NCBI GenBank assembly: GCA_007127695.1
Contig: SKYW01000092.1
Location: 1 to 6,021, forward strand
Direction: 5' to 3'
Length of the DNA stretch: 6,021 nt
From: Balneolales bacterium
GTDB lineage: Bacteria > Bacteroidota > Rhodothermia > Balneolales > Natronogracilivirgulaceae
How positions within the stretch are numbered: the stretch's first letter is position 1; each line of letters starts with the position of its first letter. Below the pieces are notes generated by a model, which was given only the letters and a program-made list of their open reading frames with translations, searched no databases and was not told the origin of the DNA. This document shows, one piece after another, positions 5,714 to 6,021 of this stretch. The position numbers and the translations under genes are program-made.

Positions 5714-6021
5714 GGGCGCTTGCTGGAGTTTCGGACTACGAGTTGGGGTTCGATCTCACTCTGTATGACGGACGTGTCCTTTTCCTTGATCATGGACGTC
5801 AGCCGGTCAATGGACATCATGCCCACGTCATACATTTTCTGGTCGATGGTGGAGAGGCTGAGGTACTGTGCGGTTTTGATATTGTCATATCCCATGACGC
5901 CGATATCTTCGGGAATACAGAGCTTATCCTCCCGCAACGCATGCATCACGCCTATGGCCTGGGCATCGTTGGTGCAGAATATGGCCTCGGGGAGGCCGCC
6001 GCGCTCCTTCATGATCTGGAC
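5710..6021 (-). CDS. LacI-family transcriptional regulator (C-terminal 103 residues; N-terminus beyond window)
   Basis: Only the end of the effector-binding domain is present; the frame is open to the right edge, and the DNA-binding helix-turn-helix lies outside. LPEAIFCTNDAQAIGVMHAL (fragment residues 10-29) and IPEDIGVMGYDNIKTAQYLSLSTIDQ are the standard LacI/PBP-like segments, with the TND motif at 17-19 and GYDN at 44-47, followed by the MYDVGMMSIDRL helix. The TGA stop (5712-5710) overlaps the purC GTG start by 4 nt, so the two genes are very likely co-transcribed and possibly translationally coupled. The ligand cannot be read from this fragment. PurR of Escherichia coli belongs to the same family, so a purine-related ligand is possible, but most LacI proteins sense sugars or nucleosides. 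Confidence 0.92.
   Translation of the reverse strand, partial: VQIMKERGGLPEAIFCTNDAQAIGVMHALREDKLCIPEDIGVMGYDNIKTAQYLSLSTIDQKMYDVGMMSIDRLTSMIKEKDTSVIQSEIEPQLVVRNSSKRP

Overview
The window reads as a housekeeping stretch of a bacterial chromosome with moderately high GC (mid-50s % by eye). Protein features point to the Bacteroidota or a related phylum such as Balneolota/Rhodothermota. The long SAICAR synthase with its extended C-terminus, the QueE with a C-x3-C-x2-C cluster and a GCDVGCWWCDVKESWD-like segment, and the stand-alone MGMT-domain protein all resemble forms I know from that group. Start codons mostly lack a Shine-Dalgarno sequence, which also fits. The lineage is an inference.

Layout. 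Positions 1-821 (minus) hold the N-terminal half of lysyl-tRNA synthetase, whose 3' end lies outside the window. A divergent intergenic region (822 to about 1054) with two overlapping hairpin options separates it from five plus-strand genes at 1055-4626: a 4'-phosphopantetheinyl transferase, an uncharacterised protein with faint MEMO/AmmeMemoRadiSam-B resemblance, a Rossmann/DUF2520 protein, a short MGMT-type protein that keeps its catalytic cysteine, and QueE (7-carboxy-7-deazaguanine synthase). Gaps between them are 27-60 nt, so they may be one operon. Facing them on the minus strand is a lacI-family gene (C-terminal part only, 5710-6021) followed by purC (4748-5713). The two overlap by 4 nt in a GTGA junction.

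Functional reading. The plus-strand genes do not form one pathway. They cover carrier-protein activation, an unknown NAD(P)-binding protein, alkylated-DNA handling and queuosine/7-deazaguanine synthesis. The lacI-purC junction suggests a translationally coupled pair, and a purine- or nucleoside-related role for the regulator is possible but unproven.

Most unusual structure. Two junctions are built from degenerate tandem repeats. One is three 20-bp units across the end of the phosphopantetheinyl transferase gene (1701-1760), each ending in a stop codon, with the last supplying the Shine-Dalgarno sequence of the next gene. The other is five 17-bp units (4663-4747) filling most of the queE/purC convergent gap and ending exactly at the purC stop codon. 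I found no clear defence system, mobile element, CRISPR array or RNA gene.
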